A program made the position numbers and the translations under genes. The notes under the pieces were generated by a model. It saw nothing but the letters and a program-made list of their open reading frames with translations. It was not told where the DNA came from and ran no database searches. 64,000 nt of DNA from Klebsiella grimontii (GTDB lineage: Bacteria > Pseudomonadota > Gammaproteobacteria > Enterobacterales > Enterobacteriaceae): positions 1-64,000 of the forward strand of contig NZ_FZTC01000010.1 of assembly GCF_900200035.1 (NCBI RefSeq). Reading direction: 5' to 3'. Positions 55,851 through 64,000 of this stretch are shown here, one piece after another (position 1 is the stretch's first letter; each line of letters starts with the position of its first letter).

Positions 55851-56471
55851 ATGGCAACCCCAACTTTTGACACGATCGAAGCACAGGCAAGTTACGGTAT
55901 CGGCTTGCAGGTTGGACAACAGCTGAGCGAGTCTGGCCTGCAGGGGCTGCTGCCGGAAGCGCTGGTCGCGGGTATTGCTGACGCGCTGGAAGGTCAACAG
56001 CCGCAGGTGCCGGTGGAAGCCGTTCACCGCGCGCTGCGTGAAATCCACGAACGCGCTGACGCCGTGCGTCGCGAGCGTTTCCAGGAAATGGCCGCGGATG
56101 GCGAGAAATACCTGGAAGAGAACCGCGAGCGCGAAGGCGTGAACAGCACCGAGTCTGGCCTGCAGTTCCGCGTTCTGACCCAGGGTGAAGGCCCGATCCC
56201 GGCGCGTACTGACCGCGTTCGCGTCCACTATACCGGCAAACTGATCGACGGTACCGTCTTCGATAGCTCCGTCGCGCGCGGCGAGCCGGCTGAATTCCCG
56301 GTGACCGGCGTAATCGGCGGCTGGATTGAAGCGCTGACCCTGATGCCGGTAGGTTCCAAATGGGAACTGACCATTCCGCACAGCCTGGCCTACGGCGAGC
56401 GCGGCGCGGGCGCATCCATTCCTCCGTTCAGTACCCTGATTTTTGAAGTTGAACTGCTGGATATTATCTAA
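55851..56471 (+). CDS. fklB: FKBP-type peptidyl-prolyl isomerase FklB (FKBP22)
   Basis: 206 aa. An N-terminal dimerisation helix domain ([20 protein letters not shown]) is followed by the FKBP domain ([36 protein letters not shown]). The ATG at 55851 follows AAGGAACAAAG; the open frame to 55665 is not conserved. Periplasmic or cytoplasmic folding catalyst (no signal peptide is seen here). Confidence 0.97.
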   Translation: MATPTFDTIEAQASYGIGLQVGQQLSESGLQGLLPEALVAGIADALEGQQPQVPVEAVHRALREIHERADAVRRERFQEMAADGEKYLEENREREGVNSTESGLQFRVLTQGEGPIPARTDRVRVHYTGKLIDGTVFDSSVARGEPAEFPVTGVIGGWIEALTLMPVGSKWELTIPHSLAYGERGAGASIPPFSTLIFEVELLDII

Positions 56472-56483
56472 ACAGCAGGTGCT

Positions 56484-56510
56484 TCCTCTCCCGCAGGGGG
56501 GAGGAGGCCG
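56484..56510 (+). terminator. fklB terminator-like hairpin
   Basis: CCTCTCCC (about 56485-56492) pairs with GGGAGGAGG (about 56499-56507) with one bulge. The rest of the 305-bp fklB-cycA gap is A+T-rich and contains the cycA leader. Confidence 0.5.
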
Positions 56511-56740
56511 CTTTAAATAGTGTAAAACCCTTAAGTTATGAATTTGCTGGAACTTTATATTGCATATCGGCTTAATGGGTGTATTTTTGTGAGCTGTTTC
56601 GCGTAACCGGAGTGATATAACACTCACTTTAAACATAAAATTAACATTATATCTAAATCATAGTATTCATCCCTCCGATTCTTACCTAATATCGATAAAC
56701 CCTCGTTCCAGGGTTAAGACGAATGAAGGGCCAGTAGAGC

Positions 56741-56776
56741 CCGAACAACACAGACAGGTACAACAGGAAAAATCAC
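56741..56776 (+). promoter_or_regulatory. cycA translation-start region with CA-rich GcvB-type target
   Basis: GAACAACACAGAC (56743-56755) and ACAACAGGAAA before the ATG are C/A-rich elements of the type bound by the G/U-rich R1 region of GcvB sRNA, which represses cycA in E. coli. The GcvB gene is not in the window. Confidence 0.4.
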
Positions 56777-58180
56777 ATGGTAGATCAGGTAAAAGTCGTT
56801 GCCGACGAACAGGCTCCGACTGAACAATCGCTGCGGCGAAATCTCACTAACCGGCATATTCAGCTTATCGCTATCGGTGGCGCGATCGGCACCGGGCTGT
56901 TTATGGGCTCGGGTAAAACCATCAGCCTTGCCGGGCCGTCAATTATTTTTGTTTATATGATCATCGGCTTTATGCTGTTTTTCGTCATGCGCGCCATGGG
57001 TGAATTACTGCTGTCGAATCTTGAATATAAGTCGTTCAGCGATTTTGCCGCCGACCTGCTGGGACCCTGGGCTGGCTATTTTACCGGCTGGACCTACTGG
57101 TTCTGCTGGGTGGTCACCGGGATGGCGGACGTGGTGGCGATCACCGCCTACGCGCAGTTCTGGTTCCCGGGACTCTCCGACTGGGTCGCCTCGCTGGCAG
57201 TCATCCTGCTGCTGCTGGGCCTTAACCTCGCTACCGTGAAGATGTTCGGCGAGATGGAGTTCTGGTTTGCGATGATCAAAATCGTCGCTATCGTGGCGCT
57301 GATCGTCGTCGGCCTGGTGATGGTGATGATGCACTTCCAGTCACCGACCGGCGTGGAAGCCTCTTTCGCCCATCTGTGGAATGACGGCGGCTGGTTCCCG
57401 AAAGGCATCAGCGGATTCTTTGCCGGCTTCCAGATCGCGGTCTTCGCCTTCGTGGGCATCGAGCTGGTGGGAACCACGGCGGCGGAAACCAAAGATCCTG
57501 AGAAATCTCTGCCGCGGGCGATTAACTCGATTCCAATCCGCATCATTATGTTCTACGTCTTCGCGCTAATTGTGATTATGTCAGTGACGCCGTGGAGCTC
57601 AGTGGTGCCGTCGAAGAGCCCGTTCGTCGAGCTGTTTGTGCTGGTGGGGCTGCCGGCGGCGGCGAGCCTGATCAACTTCGTGGTGCTGACCTCGGCGGCC
57701 TCTTCCGCCAACAGCGGCGTGTTCTCCACCAGCCGTATGCTGTTCGGTCTGGCGCAGGACGGACAGGCGCCAAAAATGTTCGCTAAGCTGTCGAAGCGTG
57801 CGGTACCGGCGAAAGGCCTGACCTTCTCCTGTATGTGCCTGCTGGGCGGCGTGGTGATGCTGATGGTCAATCCGAGCGTGATCGCGGCGTTCACCATGAT
57901 TACCACGGTGTCGGCGATCCTGTTTATGTTCGTCTGGACGATTATCCTGTGCTCGTATCTGGTCTATCGCAAAAAGCGCCCGCAGCTGCATGAGCAGTCC
58001 AAATACAAGATGCCGCTGGGCAAACTGATGTGCTGGGTGTGCATGGCCTTCTTCGCCTTTGTGCTGGTACTGCTGACGCTGGAAGCCGATACCCGCGAAG
58101 CGCTGATGGTGACTCCGCTGTGGTTTGTGCTGCTGGGGGCGGGCTGGCTGTTTGCCGGCAAGAAGCGTCTGGCGAAATAA
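56777..58180 (+). CDS. cycA: D-serine/D-alanine/glycine transporter CycA
   Basis: 467 aa with 12 membrane helices (APC/AAT family). Substrate-binding helix 1 motif IGGAIGTGLFMGSG, and GFFAGFQIAVFAFVGIELVG. Proton symporter for glycine, D-alanine and D-serine; also the uptake route of D-cycloserine. Slightly shorter than E. coli's 470. Confidence 0.97.
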   Translation: MVDQVKVVADEQAPTEQSLRRNLTNRHIQLIAIGGAIGTGLFMGSGKTISLAGPSIIFVYMIIGFMLFFVMRAMGELLLSNLEYKSFSDFAADLLGPWAGYFTGWTYWFCWVVTGMADVVAITAYAQFWFPGLSDWVASLAVILLLLGLNLATVKMFGEMEFWFAMIKIVAIVALIVVGLVMVMMHFQSPTGVEASFAHLWNDGGWFPKGISGFFAGFQIAVFAFVGIELVGTTAAETKDPEKSLPRAINSIPIRIIMFYVFALIVIMSVTPWSSVVPSKSPFVELFVLVGLPAAASLINFVVLTSAASSANSGVFSTSRMLFGLAQDGQAPKMFAKLSKRAVPAKGLTFSCMCLLGGVVMLMVNPSVIAAFTMITTVSAILFMFVWTIILCSYLVYRKKRPQLHEQSKYKMPLGKLMCWVCMAFFAFVLVLLTLEADTREALMVTPLWFVLLGAGWLFAGKKRLAK

Positions 58181-58234
58181 AAAAATGTTCGGGAGAGATT
58201 TTTAACGTTGCTTGCAGCGGCCCGTCATAAAAAA

Positions 58235-58296
58235 GGCCACCCGGGGTGGCCAATAAGACTGACAATGTCGAGGGCGCCTGCGGGCGCCTTTTTTAT
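58235..58296 (+). terminator. Tandem terminators after cycA
   Basis: First hairpin GGCCACC (58235-58241) / GGTGGCC (58245-58251). Second GGCGCC (58273-58278) / GGCGCC (58283-58288) extended by two pairs and followed by TTTTTTATTA. The second is a strong intrinsic terminator reaching the ytfE stop. Confidence 0.85.
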
Positions 58297-58958
58297 TACT
58301 TTCCGGCGAGGGCACGCGGGAACAGCACGTTATTTTCGAGGCTGATGTGCTCCATCAGGTCATCAATCAGTTCGTTGATGCCGTTGTACATCGCTTTCCA
58401 GGTGGTGCAGGCTTCCGGCGGAGGCGTCACGTTCTGCGTGATGTGCTTAATCACCTCCAGCAGCTCGCCCGCTTCATCATGCTCGCTTTCCATGACGCTG
58501 ATAGGACCGCCGGCCTGCGTTCCCATGCCCTGTTTGATCATCGGGAACAGAATCTGCTCCTCTTTCATCATATGGCTGGAAAGCTCCTGGTGCAGCATGG
58601 TCAGATACTTGGTCAGGCCCTTCGGAACGTTGGGCTTGTCGGCATGAACGCGCTCGACTTTGGTGGCCTGTAAAATTAGCTCCGGCAGCTGTTCGCGATG
58701 CCTGTCGTGATAGCGAACGATAATGTGATCGATGATGTCCGCGTAGGGCGCAGCCCGCCAGTCGCGCTCCACCGGCTCTTCCGCCAGTTTAGCCAGCTCG
58801 GCTTCAATCACCGCGACGTCCAGCTCTTTGCGCGACGCCGCGCGCTCCAGCGTCTGTTTGCCGCCGCAGCAGTAGTCCATATCATATTGACGGAACAGCG
58901 CGGAGGCGCGCGGAATCGTCAGCGCCAGCTCGCCTAAAGGTTGGTCACGGAAAGCCAT
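58296..58958 (-). CDS. ytfE: Iron-sulfur cluster repair di-iron protein YtfE
   Basis: 220-aa RIC protein. The N-terminal ScdA_N domain has the DYCCGG cysteines, followed by a hemerythrin-like di-iron domain with ligand histidines ([50 protein letters not shown]). It repairs NO- and peroxide-damaged Fe-S clusters. An NsrR operator precedes it. Confidence 0.97.
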   Translation of the reverse strand: MAFRDQPLGELALTIPRASALFRQYDMDYCCGGKQTLERAASRKELDVAVIEAELAKLAEEPVERDWRAAPYADIIDHIIVRYHDRHREQLPELILQATKVERVHADKPNVPKGLTKYLTMLHQELSSHMMKEEQILFPMIKQGMGTQAGGPISVMESEHDEAGELLEVIKHITQNVTPPPEACTTWKAMYNGINELIDDLMEHISLENNVLFPRALAGK

Positions 58959-58984
58959 AGCAGTTACCTCGTCATCAAGAATAT

Positions 58985-59007
58985 AAGTTGTATTTTAAAT
59001 GCATCTT
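58985..59007 (-). promoter_or_regulatory. NsrR operator of ytfE
   Basis: On the minus strand AAGATGCATTT-A-AAATACAACTT, an 11-1-11 inverted repeat matching the NsrR consensus closely, 27-49 bp upstream of the ytfE start. Repression would be lifted by nitric oxide through NsrR, encoded at 36.2 kb. Confidence 0.9.
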
Positions 59008-59040
59008 ATTCTCCTGGGAATACCCCTTTGGGATACCTGG

Positions 59041-60009
59041 CTATTTTTTCTCGCTGACCAGCTCCTGCAGCGCGGGCTTTTCCGGGCGGGCACGCACCGC
59101 AGACACCACGCCGAGCACCAGCAGCAGGATACCGCTGAAGGTCAGAAGCGGCGGCAGGCTCTGGCGCAAAAGAAAGGTATACAGCAGTCCGGCAAGGGTT
59201 TCGAAGACAATCAGCGGCCCGAGGATCACCGTTGGCAGACGCTGGCTGGCGACGTTCCAGCACCACGCGCCGACCCATGAGCAGAAGATAGCGATCGCCA
59301 GCATCAGGGTGACAAATACCGCCGGACGCGGACCGAAAGGCAGCGGAAAGTCCGCGTGCTGGCCGTGCAGCCACCCGCAGGCGATGAGATACCCGGCCAG
59401 CGATACCGGCAGGGTGACCAGCGCCTGGGCGGTAGCCCACATCATCGGCGGTTTGTCCGGATTTTCCCGCAGCCAGCGGGCATTGCGCAGTGCGTACCAG
59501 GCCCAGCACACTACCGAGATTAGCGCCAGCGCGATACCGGAGCCGTAGCGCCAGGGGCTGAAATCGGGTAAACCCTGATGCAGTTCGGCAATATTGACGC
59601 ACGCGAGGCCGAGGGCAATACAGACCAGCGCCGGAAACAGGCGTCGCCACGGCAGCTTGCCGTCGCGCTGGCTATAGAGCAGGTTAGCGAAAACCGGCAG
59701 CACAACCGGCAGGGTGCCGATAATCATCGTGGAGACCGGCGCGCCGGTACGCTGAATCGCGCTGGCCAGGCAGACGTAATAGATTAAGTTACCCATCATG
59801 GTCAGCCCCAGCGCCGTCCACCAATCTTTCTCGGTGAGCTGGCGCAGCCGCGCGCGGCCCAGCCAGGCCAGCGGCAGGGCGATAAGCCCCAGCGCCAGAT
59901 AGCGCCCCATCGACTGTAAAACTGCCGGGTATTCCGGCACCAGTAAAGGACCCACGAATATCAATCCCCACATCAGCCCTGCCAGCAGGGCGTACAGCAC
60001 ACCACTAAT
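59041..60009 (-). CDS. ytfF: YtfF, EamA/DMT-family inner-membrane protein
   Basis: 322 aa with ten hydrophobic helices in two EamA repeats; starts MISGVLYALLAGLMWG. Close to E. coli YtfF throughout (SMGRYLALGLIALP; LSVVCWAWYALRNARWL-like). Substrate unknown. I chose the ATG at 60009 over one four codons earlier because of E. coli alignment. Possibly co-transcribed with the AraC-type gene 78 bp upstream. Confidence 0.92.
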   Translation of the reverse strand: MSGVLYALLAGLMWGLIFVGPLLVPEYPAVLQSMGRYLALGLIALPLAWLGRARLRQLTEKDWWTALGLTMMGNLIYYVCLASAIQRTGAPVSTMIIGTLPVVLPVFANLLYSQRDGKLPWRRLFPALVCIALGLACVNIAELHQGLPDFSPWRYGSGIALALISVVCWAWYALRNARWLRENPDKPPMMWATAQALVTLPVSLAGYLIACGWLHGQHADFPLPFGPRPAVFVTLMLAIAIFCSWVGAWCWNVASQRLPTVILGPLIVFETLAGLLYTFLLRQSLPPLLTFSGILLLVLGVVSAVRARPEKPALQELVSEKK

Positions 60010-60087
60010 CATCACGCCTTCCATTACTCTTTTCGTTGCCGACAGTGTAGGCGAGGCAAAAGCGGGAATATTGTATGAGGTTGCGCA

Positions 60088-60912
60088 TTAGCGCGGGAGA
60101 ACCTGCTTTTGATAACGCACCGGCGTAATGCCGTAGCGGCGGGTGAACGCGCGGGTCAGGTGCGACTGGTCGGTCAGTCCGGCGGCGAGGGCGACGTCGG
60201 CGGCGGGCATGCCGTGGGTGAGAAACGCTTTGGCGCGCCACAGGCGAATCGCCATCAGCATCTGGTGCGGCGTGACGTGAAAGTGCGCTTTGAACTGGCG
60301 TTGAAAATGGTATGGGCTGAGCGCTGCCACCTGCGCCAGCTCATCGAGGGTGACCGTACGCATATAGTTATCGTGCAGATAGTCGCGTACCCGCTCGAAG
60401 CGGTGACGGGCCTCGGGCAGCGCAGCGGCGTGATGGGCAAACGGACGGAAGGTATCGATTAGATCCAGCAGCAGACCCTGCTGCGCCAGCGGATCGTCGG
60501 TATGCCACAGGCCATAGATAAGATTGCCGATTTGCCGGGAGCGCAGCGGATCCTGGCGAACCACCTCGCTGAACCACCAGTGGCGTTCGCCGGTCACTTC
60601 TTCCAGCGTATCCGGGTCGAGATAAATCATCCGATAGCGCCAGCCGTCGGCGGTTTCCGCCTCGCCGGTGTGCAGCTCATCGGGATTCATGGTGACGATA
60701 GAGTTGACCGAAGCCACGTGCTGGCTGCCCCGATAGCGAAAACGCTCGGCGCCGAGCTCGATCGCGCCGATACCAAAGGCTTCATGGGTGTGCGGTTCAA
60801 AGGCGTAGCGGGAGATATGGGCATGATATAGCTCAACGCCGGGCAGCTGCGCCAGATGGCGGAAGCGCGCGCTGTCTCTTTCATCATTAAACTGCTCCGG
60901 TACGCCTTGCAT
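60088..60912 (-). CDS. AraC-family transcriptional regulator
   Basis: About 274 aa. An N-terminal cupin/AraC-binding domain (SRYAFEPHTHEAFGIG) is followed by a C-terminal double HTH (VTLDELAQVAALSPYHFQRQFK; MPAADVALAAGLTDQSHL; FTRRYGITPVRYQ). I prefer the ATG at 60912 (MQGVPEQFNDE), which has GGGAG 8 nt upstream; an earlier ATG at 60933 has a badly placed site. It lies upstream of ytfF on the same strand and probably regulates it. Ligand unknown. E. coli lacks it here. Confidence 0.87.
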   Translation of the reverse strand: MQGVPEQFNDERDSARFRHLAQLPGVELYHAHISRYAFEPHTHEAFGIGAIELGAERFRYRGSQHVASVNSIVTMNPDELHTGEAETADGWRYRMIYLDPDTLEEVTGERHWWFSEVVRQDPLRSRQIGNLIYGLWHTDDPLAQQGLLLDLIDTFRPFAHHAAALPEARHRFERVRDYLHDNYMRTVTLDELAQVAALSPYHFQRQFKAHFHVTPHQMLMAIRLWRAKAFLTHGMPAADVALAAGLTDQSHLTRAFTRRYGITPVRYQKQVLPR

Positions 60913-60992
60913 GCGATAACTCCCGACGGACATCCTTTTATTATTGAGGATGGCCCGCCGGGATGCTACAAAAATTAACCACTATGTAACAG

Positions 60993-61841
60993 TTACAGAA
61001 TGCCTTTGACGCTCTTTGCCAGCGTCGTGGTTGGGCGACCGATGAGCTTACTCAGAGTGCGGCTGTCGTCGAACAGACCGCCTTTGGAAGCGCCGGTATC
61101 GGAATCCGCCAGCATATCCGCCAGACCGGCAGGCAGCCCGACGCCCTTCAGCGCGGCGGCGAAGTCGGCTTCGCTGAGGTTTTGATACACCACATTTTTA
61201 CCGCTTTGTTTGCTCAGCTCTGCGGCGAGTTCGCTCAGCGTCCACGCCTCATCACCCGCCAGCTCGTACACTTTTCCGGCGTGGCCCTCTTCGGCGATAA
61301 CGCGAGCGGCGGCGGCGGCGTAGTCTGCGCGGGTCGCGGAGGCGATTTTGCCGTTACCGGCTGCGCCGATAAACACGCCGTGCTCAATCGACGGCGGCGC
61401 GCTGGCGAGATAGTTTTCGGTGTACCAGCCGTTGCGCAGCAGGGCATATGCAACGCCAGAGTCGGCGAGCATTTTCTCGGTGGCGATATGCTCATCCGCC
61501 AGCCCCAGCGGAGAGGTATCGGCGTGCAGCAGGCTGGTGTAGGCGATAAATTTTACGCCGGCGGCTTTCGCGGCGTTAATCACGTTGCGGTGCTGGACGG
61601 CGCGCTGGCCGACTTCGCTGGACGAGATCAGCAGCAGTTTGTCTACGCCCTGCAGGGCGGCGGTCAGCGCGGCTTCGTCGCCGTAGTCGGCCTGACGAAC
61701 CACTACGCCCTTTTGGCTCAGCGATTCGGCCTTCGCCGGGTTGCGCACGATAGCCACAACCTGGTCTGCGGGTACGGTAGTTAACAGATTTTCCAGGACG
61801 TGCTGGCCAAGCTGGCCGGTTGCGCCGGTAATTGCGATCAT
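60993..61841 (-). CDS. qorB: NAD(P)H:quinone oxidoreductase 2, QorB
   Basis: 282-aa NmrA-like atypical short-chain dehydrogenase. NADPH-binding ITGATGQLGQHVLENLL at the N-terminus; DTSPLGLADEH and LRNGWYTENYL are typical of QorB. Divergent from ytfH with 84 bp between starts, so the HxlR-type repressor probably controls both. Confidence 0.95.
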   Translation of the reverse strand: MIAITGATGQLGQHVLENLLTTVPADQVVAIVRNPAKAESLSQKGVVVRQADYGDEAALTAALQGVDKLLLISSSEVGQRAVQHRNVINAAKAAGVKFIAYTSLLHADTSPLGLADEHIATEKMLADSGVAYALLRNGWYTENYLASAPPSIEHGVFIGAAGNGKIASATRADYAAAAARVIAEEGHAGKVYELAGDEAWTLSELAAELSKQSGKNVVYQNLSEADFAAALKGVGLPAGLADMLADSDTGASKGGLFDDSRTLSKLIGRPTTTLAKSVKGIL

Positions 61842-61925
61842 AGGTCTTCTCCTTCGTGTTCATTGGCAGTTGTGGTAAGCTAACACCTTAACTAACTTTT
61901 AGTAAGTACGTACAAAAAGGTAAGT
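61842..61925. promoter_or_regulatory. qorB/ytfH divergent promoter-operator
   Basis: 84 bp with the palindrome GTACGTAC (61906-61913) inside repeated AGTAAG/GGTAAG elements. It overlaps the likely -10 areas and is a candidate YtfH operator. By-eye assignment only. Confidence 0.45.
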
Positions 61926-62309
61926 ATGAATATGGCGAATCTGACGCTGAGCGAGCAGCTACGCAACGGCAACCTGTTTGCCGAACAGTGCCCCTCGCGG
62001 GAAGTGCTCAAGCATGTGACCAGCCGCTGGGGCGTGTTGATTTTGGTGTCTCTGCGCGATGGCACCCATCGGTTTAGCGATCTGCGGCGTAAGATCGGCG
62101 GCGTCAGCGAAAAGATGCTGGCCCAGTCGCTCCAGGCGCTGGAACAGGACGGCTTTCTTAATCGCGTATCCTATCCGGTGGTGCCCCCGCACGTTGAATA
62201 TAGTCTGACTCCGCTCGGTGAGCAGGTAAGCGAGAAGGTGGCGGCGCTGGCGGACTGGATTGAACTGAACCTGCCCGTGGTTCTGGCGAACCACGGGCAG
62301 GTAGCCTGA
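61926..62309 (+). CDS. ytfH: YtfH, HxlR-family transcriptional regulator
   Basis: 127 aa. Single winged-helix domain with the HxlR pattern: CPSREVLKHVTSRWGVLIL, then RFSDLRRKIGGVSEKMLAQ and VEYSLTPLGEQV. The cysteine near the N-terminus (EQCPSR) is the usual redox/quinone-sensing residue in this family. Divergent from qorB. Confidence 0.94.
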   Translation: MNMANLTLSEQLRNGNLFAEQCPSREVLKHVTSRWGVLILVSLRDGTHRFSDLRRKIGGVSEKMLAQSLQALEQDGFLNRVSYPVVPPHVEYSLTPLGEQVSEKVAALADWIELNLPVVLANHGQVA

Positions 62310-62324
62310 GGGTGATGCCTGGGT

Positions 62325-62354
62325 AGCCCCGGTAAGCGTAGCGCAACCGGGGAA
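62325..62354. repeat. REP-like palindrome
   Basis: CCCCGGT (62327-62333) / ACCGGGG (62346-62352) enclosing AAGCGTAGCGCA. This has the enterobacterial REP layout and lies between the convergent ytfH and cpdB. Confidence 0.7.
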
Positions 62355-62361
62355 GGGGCAA

Positions 62362-64000
62362 TTACTGACTCAAATCCAGCTGATAAATGGCAAAACCGAT
62401 ATCGTCGGTGGCGACCTGACGCATTGGGTATTGCGCTTTCTCTTTGATAAACGCCGCGGCCTTATCGCCCGGAGAGGTTTCAAAGCGAATATCCAGCGGT
62501 ACGCTGCTGTGGATCGGCGCCAGGCGCCAGTTGTTATCCGCCGCCGGATGGATCTCGCCGTTTTTCTTCGACTCCGCGCCAATCCACGCCGCCAGCACCG
62601 AGCGGTTTTCATCCGGTGAGGCGAACGCGATATGATCTTCGCCGGTGCCCTGGAATTTACCGCCGTAGGCGCGGTAGTTGTTGGTCGCGACGAGGAAAGT
62701 GGCGTTCGCATCGATCGGCTTGCCGTTAAAGGTCAGATGCTTAATTCGCTCGGCCTGCGGATTGACACTGTTGCATTCGCCGTCGTAGCGCGCCGGCTGG
62801 GTGATATCAATCTGGTAGTTCACGCCATCAATGACGTCGAAGTTGTAAGTGCGGAAGCCGTCCCAGTTAATCAGCGACTGCGGCTTGCTGCTGGCGGGGT
62901 CAATCTGATTGAACTGCCCGGCGGAGCACTCCAGCCACTCTTTCACCTCTTTACCGCTCACTTTCATCACCACCAGGGTGTTGGGATACAGGTAGAGATC
63001 GGCGGCATTGCGGAAGGTGAGCTGACCTTTTTCCACTTCCACAAAGCTGGCCGGATCGTTTTTCCGTCCGCCGACTTTAAACGGCGCGGCGGCGGAGAGT
63101 ACCGGCAGCTTCGCCAGATCCGGGTCGCCCTGAATATAGTGCTCCACATAGGCTTTCTGGGCCATGTTGACTACCTGTACGGTCGGGTCGTCCTGCACCA
63201 GCGCCAGGTAGCTGTACATATTATCCGAGGATTTACCGATCGGTTTGCCGACAAACTCGCGGGTGGCGTCATGGTCGGCTTTTAATACCGCCACCATGTT
63301 GCTGTCTTCTGCCGCCAGCGATTTCTTCGCCGCCGCATCGTAGATCGGGCGCGCTTCGGCTTTCGCTGCGCTGACCTGCCATTTGCCGCTGTCGTTGTTC
63401 AGAACCAGATCGACCACCCCAAGATGATCGCCCCACATGCCCGGCATCACCGCCGGTACGCCGTTCAGCGTACCTTTAGCGATATCCGCGCCTTTAATAC
63501 CGGCAAAATCTTTGCTCGGGAAGACGGCGTGCGCGTGGCCGAACATAATGGCATCGACGCCGGGCACCTGGCTTAAATAGTAAACGGAGTTCTCCGCCAT
63601 CGCCTGATACGGGTCGGCGGAGAGGCCGGAGTGGGCAATGACCACGACCACGTCCGCGCCTTTTTCACGCATTTCCGGGACAAATTTGCGCGCGGTTGCG
63701 GTAATGTCGTTGACGGTGACTTTGCCGCTGAGATTGGCTTTATCCCATGTCATAATCTGCGGCGGTACGAAGCCGATATAGCCAATACGCAGCGTCTGCG
63801 TTTTGCCGTCGCTATCCTGAACCTGGGTATCCTGAATCAGATAAGGCGTAAACATCGGTTTGCCGGTTTTGGCATCGATGATATTGGCGTTCACGTAGGG
63901 GAATTTCGCGCCGGCCAGCGCTTTGTGCAGGAAGTCGAGCCCGTAGTTAAACTCGTGGTTACCGAGGTTCCCCACCGCATAGTCCAGGGTATTCATCGCT
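62362..64000 (-). CDS. cpdB: 2',3'-cyclic-nucleotide 2'-phosphodiesterase/3'-nucleotidase CpdB (5' end outside)
   Basis: The C-terminal 545 or so residues are inside; E. coli CpdB is 647, so about 100 codons, including the signal peptide and first metallophosphatase motifs, lie beyond the right edge. Visible: [11 protein letters not shown] metal-ligand motif, [24 protein letters not shown], and the 5'-nucleotidase C-terminal domain ([24 protein letters not shown]). Periplasmic enzyme that lets cells use 2',3'-cyclic and 3'-nucleotides. No frameshift seen. Confidence 0.97.
   Translation of the reverse strand, partial: AMNTLDYAVGNLGNHEFNYGLDFLHKALAGAKFPYVNANIIDAKTGKPMFTPYLIQDTQVQDSDGKTQTLRIGYIGFVPPQIMTWDKANLSGKVTVNDITATARKFVPEMREKGADVVVVIAHSGLSADPYQAMAENSVYYLSQVPGVDAIMFGHAHAVFPSKDFAGIKGADIAKGTLNGVPAVMPGMWGDHLGVVDLVLNNDSGKWQVSAAKAEARPIYDAAAKKSLAAEDSNMVAVLKADHDATREFVGKPIGKSSDNMYSYLALVQDDPTVQVVNMAQKAYVEHYIQGDPDLAKLPVLSAAAPFKVGGRKNDPASFVEVEKGQLTFRNAADLYLYPNTLVVMKVSGKEVKEWLECSAGQFNQIDPASSKPQSLINWDGFRTYNFDVIDGVNYQIDITQPARYDGECNSVNPQAERIKHLTFNGKPIDANATFLVATNNYRAYGGKFQGTGEDHIAFASPDENRSVLAAWIGAESKKNGEIHPAADNNWRLAPIHSSVPLDIRFETSPGDKAAAFIKEKAQYPMRQVATDDIGFAIYQLDLSQ

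Overview
The window is chromosomal DNA from a member of the Enterobacteriaceae. From epmB to cpdB the gene order is that of the E. coli 94-96 min region (epmB/efp, ecnAB, sugE, blc, frd, epmA, mscM-psd, rsgA/orn, glyVXY, queG/nnr, tsaE-amiB-mutL-miaA-hfq-hflXKC, purA, nsrR-rnr-rlmB, aidB, ulaR-ulaG/ulaABCDEF, rpsF-priB-rpsR-rplI, fklB, cycA, ytfE, qorB/ytfH, cpdB). The core is rather G+C-rich by eye, and there is no ampC between blc and frdD. Both points fit a Klebsiella/Raoultella/Kluyvera-like genome better than E. coli, but I cannot fix the genus.

Left edge to about 6.7 kb is visibly A+T-richer accessory DNA. It begins with two small genes on the minus strand whose products start with class II microcin-type (double-glycine) leaders; the first is cut by the window edge. 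A chaperone-usher fimbrial operon follows (pilin, chaperone, usher, tip adhesin, all minus strand), then a divergent gene for a small winged-helix regulator with a C-terminal membrane anchor.

6.8-34 kb is conserved core. It holds EF-P and two of its modification enzymes (epmB, efp, epmA), the entericidin pair, sugE under a guanidine-II riboswitch, the anaerobic frdABCD operon with a recognisable FNR site, a mechanosensitive channel and psd, rsgA/orn, a solitary amino-acid-type binding protein, three tandem tRNA-Gly(GCC) genes, an intergenic cluster of DnaA boxes at the position of E. coli datA, and the long queG/nnr-tsaE-amiB-mutL-miaA-hfq-hflXKC block.

At 33.9-34.2 kb a third microcin-like precursor gene sits alone, in an A+T-rich insertion between hflC and yjeT, on the opposite strand to its neighbours. 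No exporter or immunity gene is recognisable beside it.

34.4-64 kb is again core: purA, nsrR-rnr-rlmB, aidB, stress-related small secreted proteins (yjfN, bsmA, yjfY), the complete L-ascorbate (ula) regulon, an MFS transporter gene, the S6/PriB/S18/L9 operon with its S6:S18 leader motif, a DMT permease, ytfB, fklB, cycA, ytfE with a near-ideal NsrR operator (the regulator is encoded 22 kb away in this window), ytfF with an AraC-type regulator, qorB/ytfH, and cpdB, which runs off the right edge.

The most novel material is the set of three GG/GA-leader peptides. They share the leader pattern M-K/R-x-L-T-x-x-E but have unrelated cores, and they lie in two separate accessory islets.
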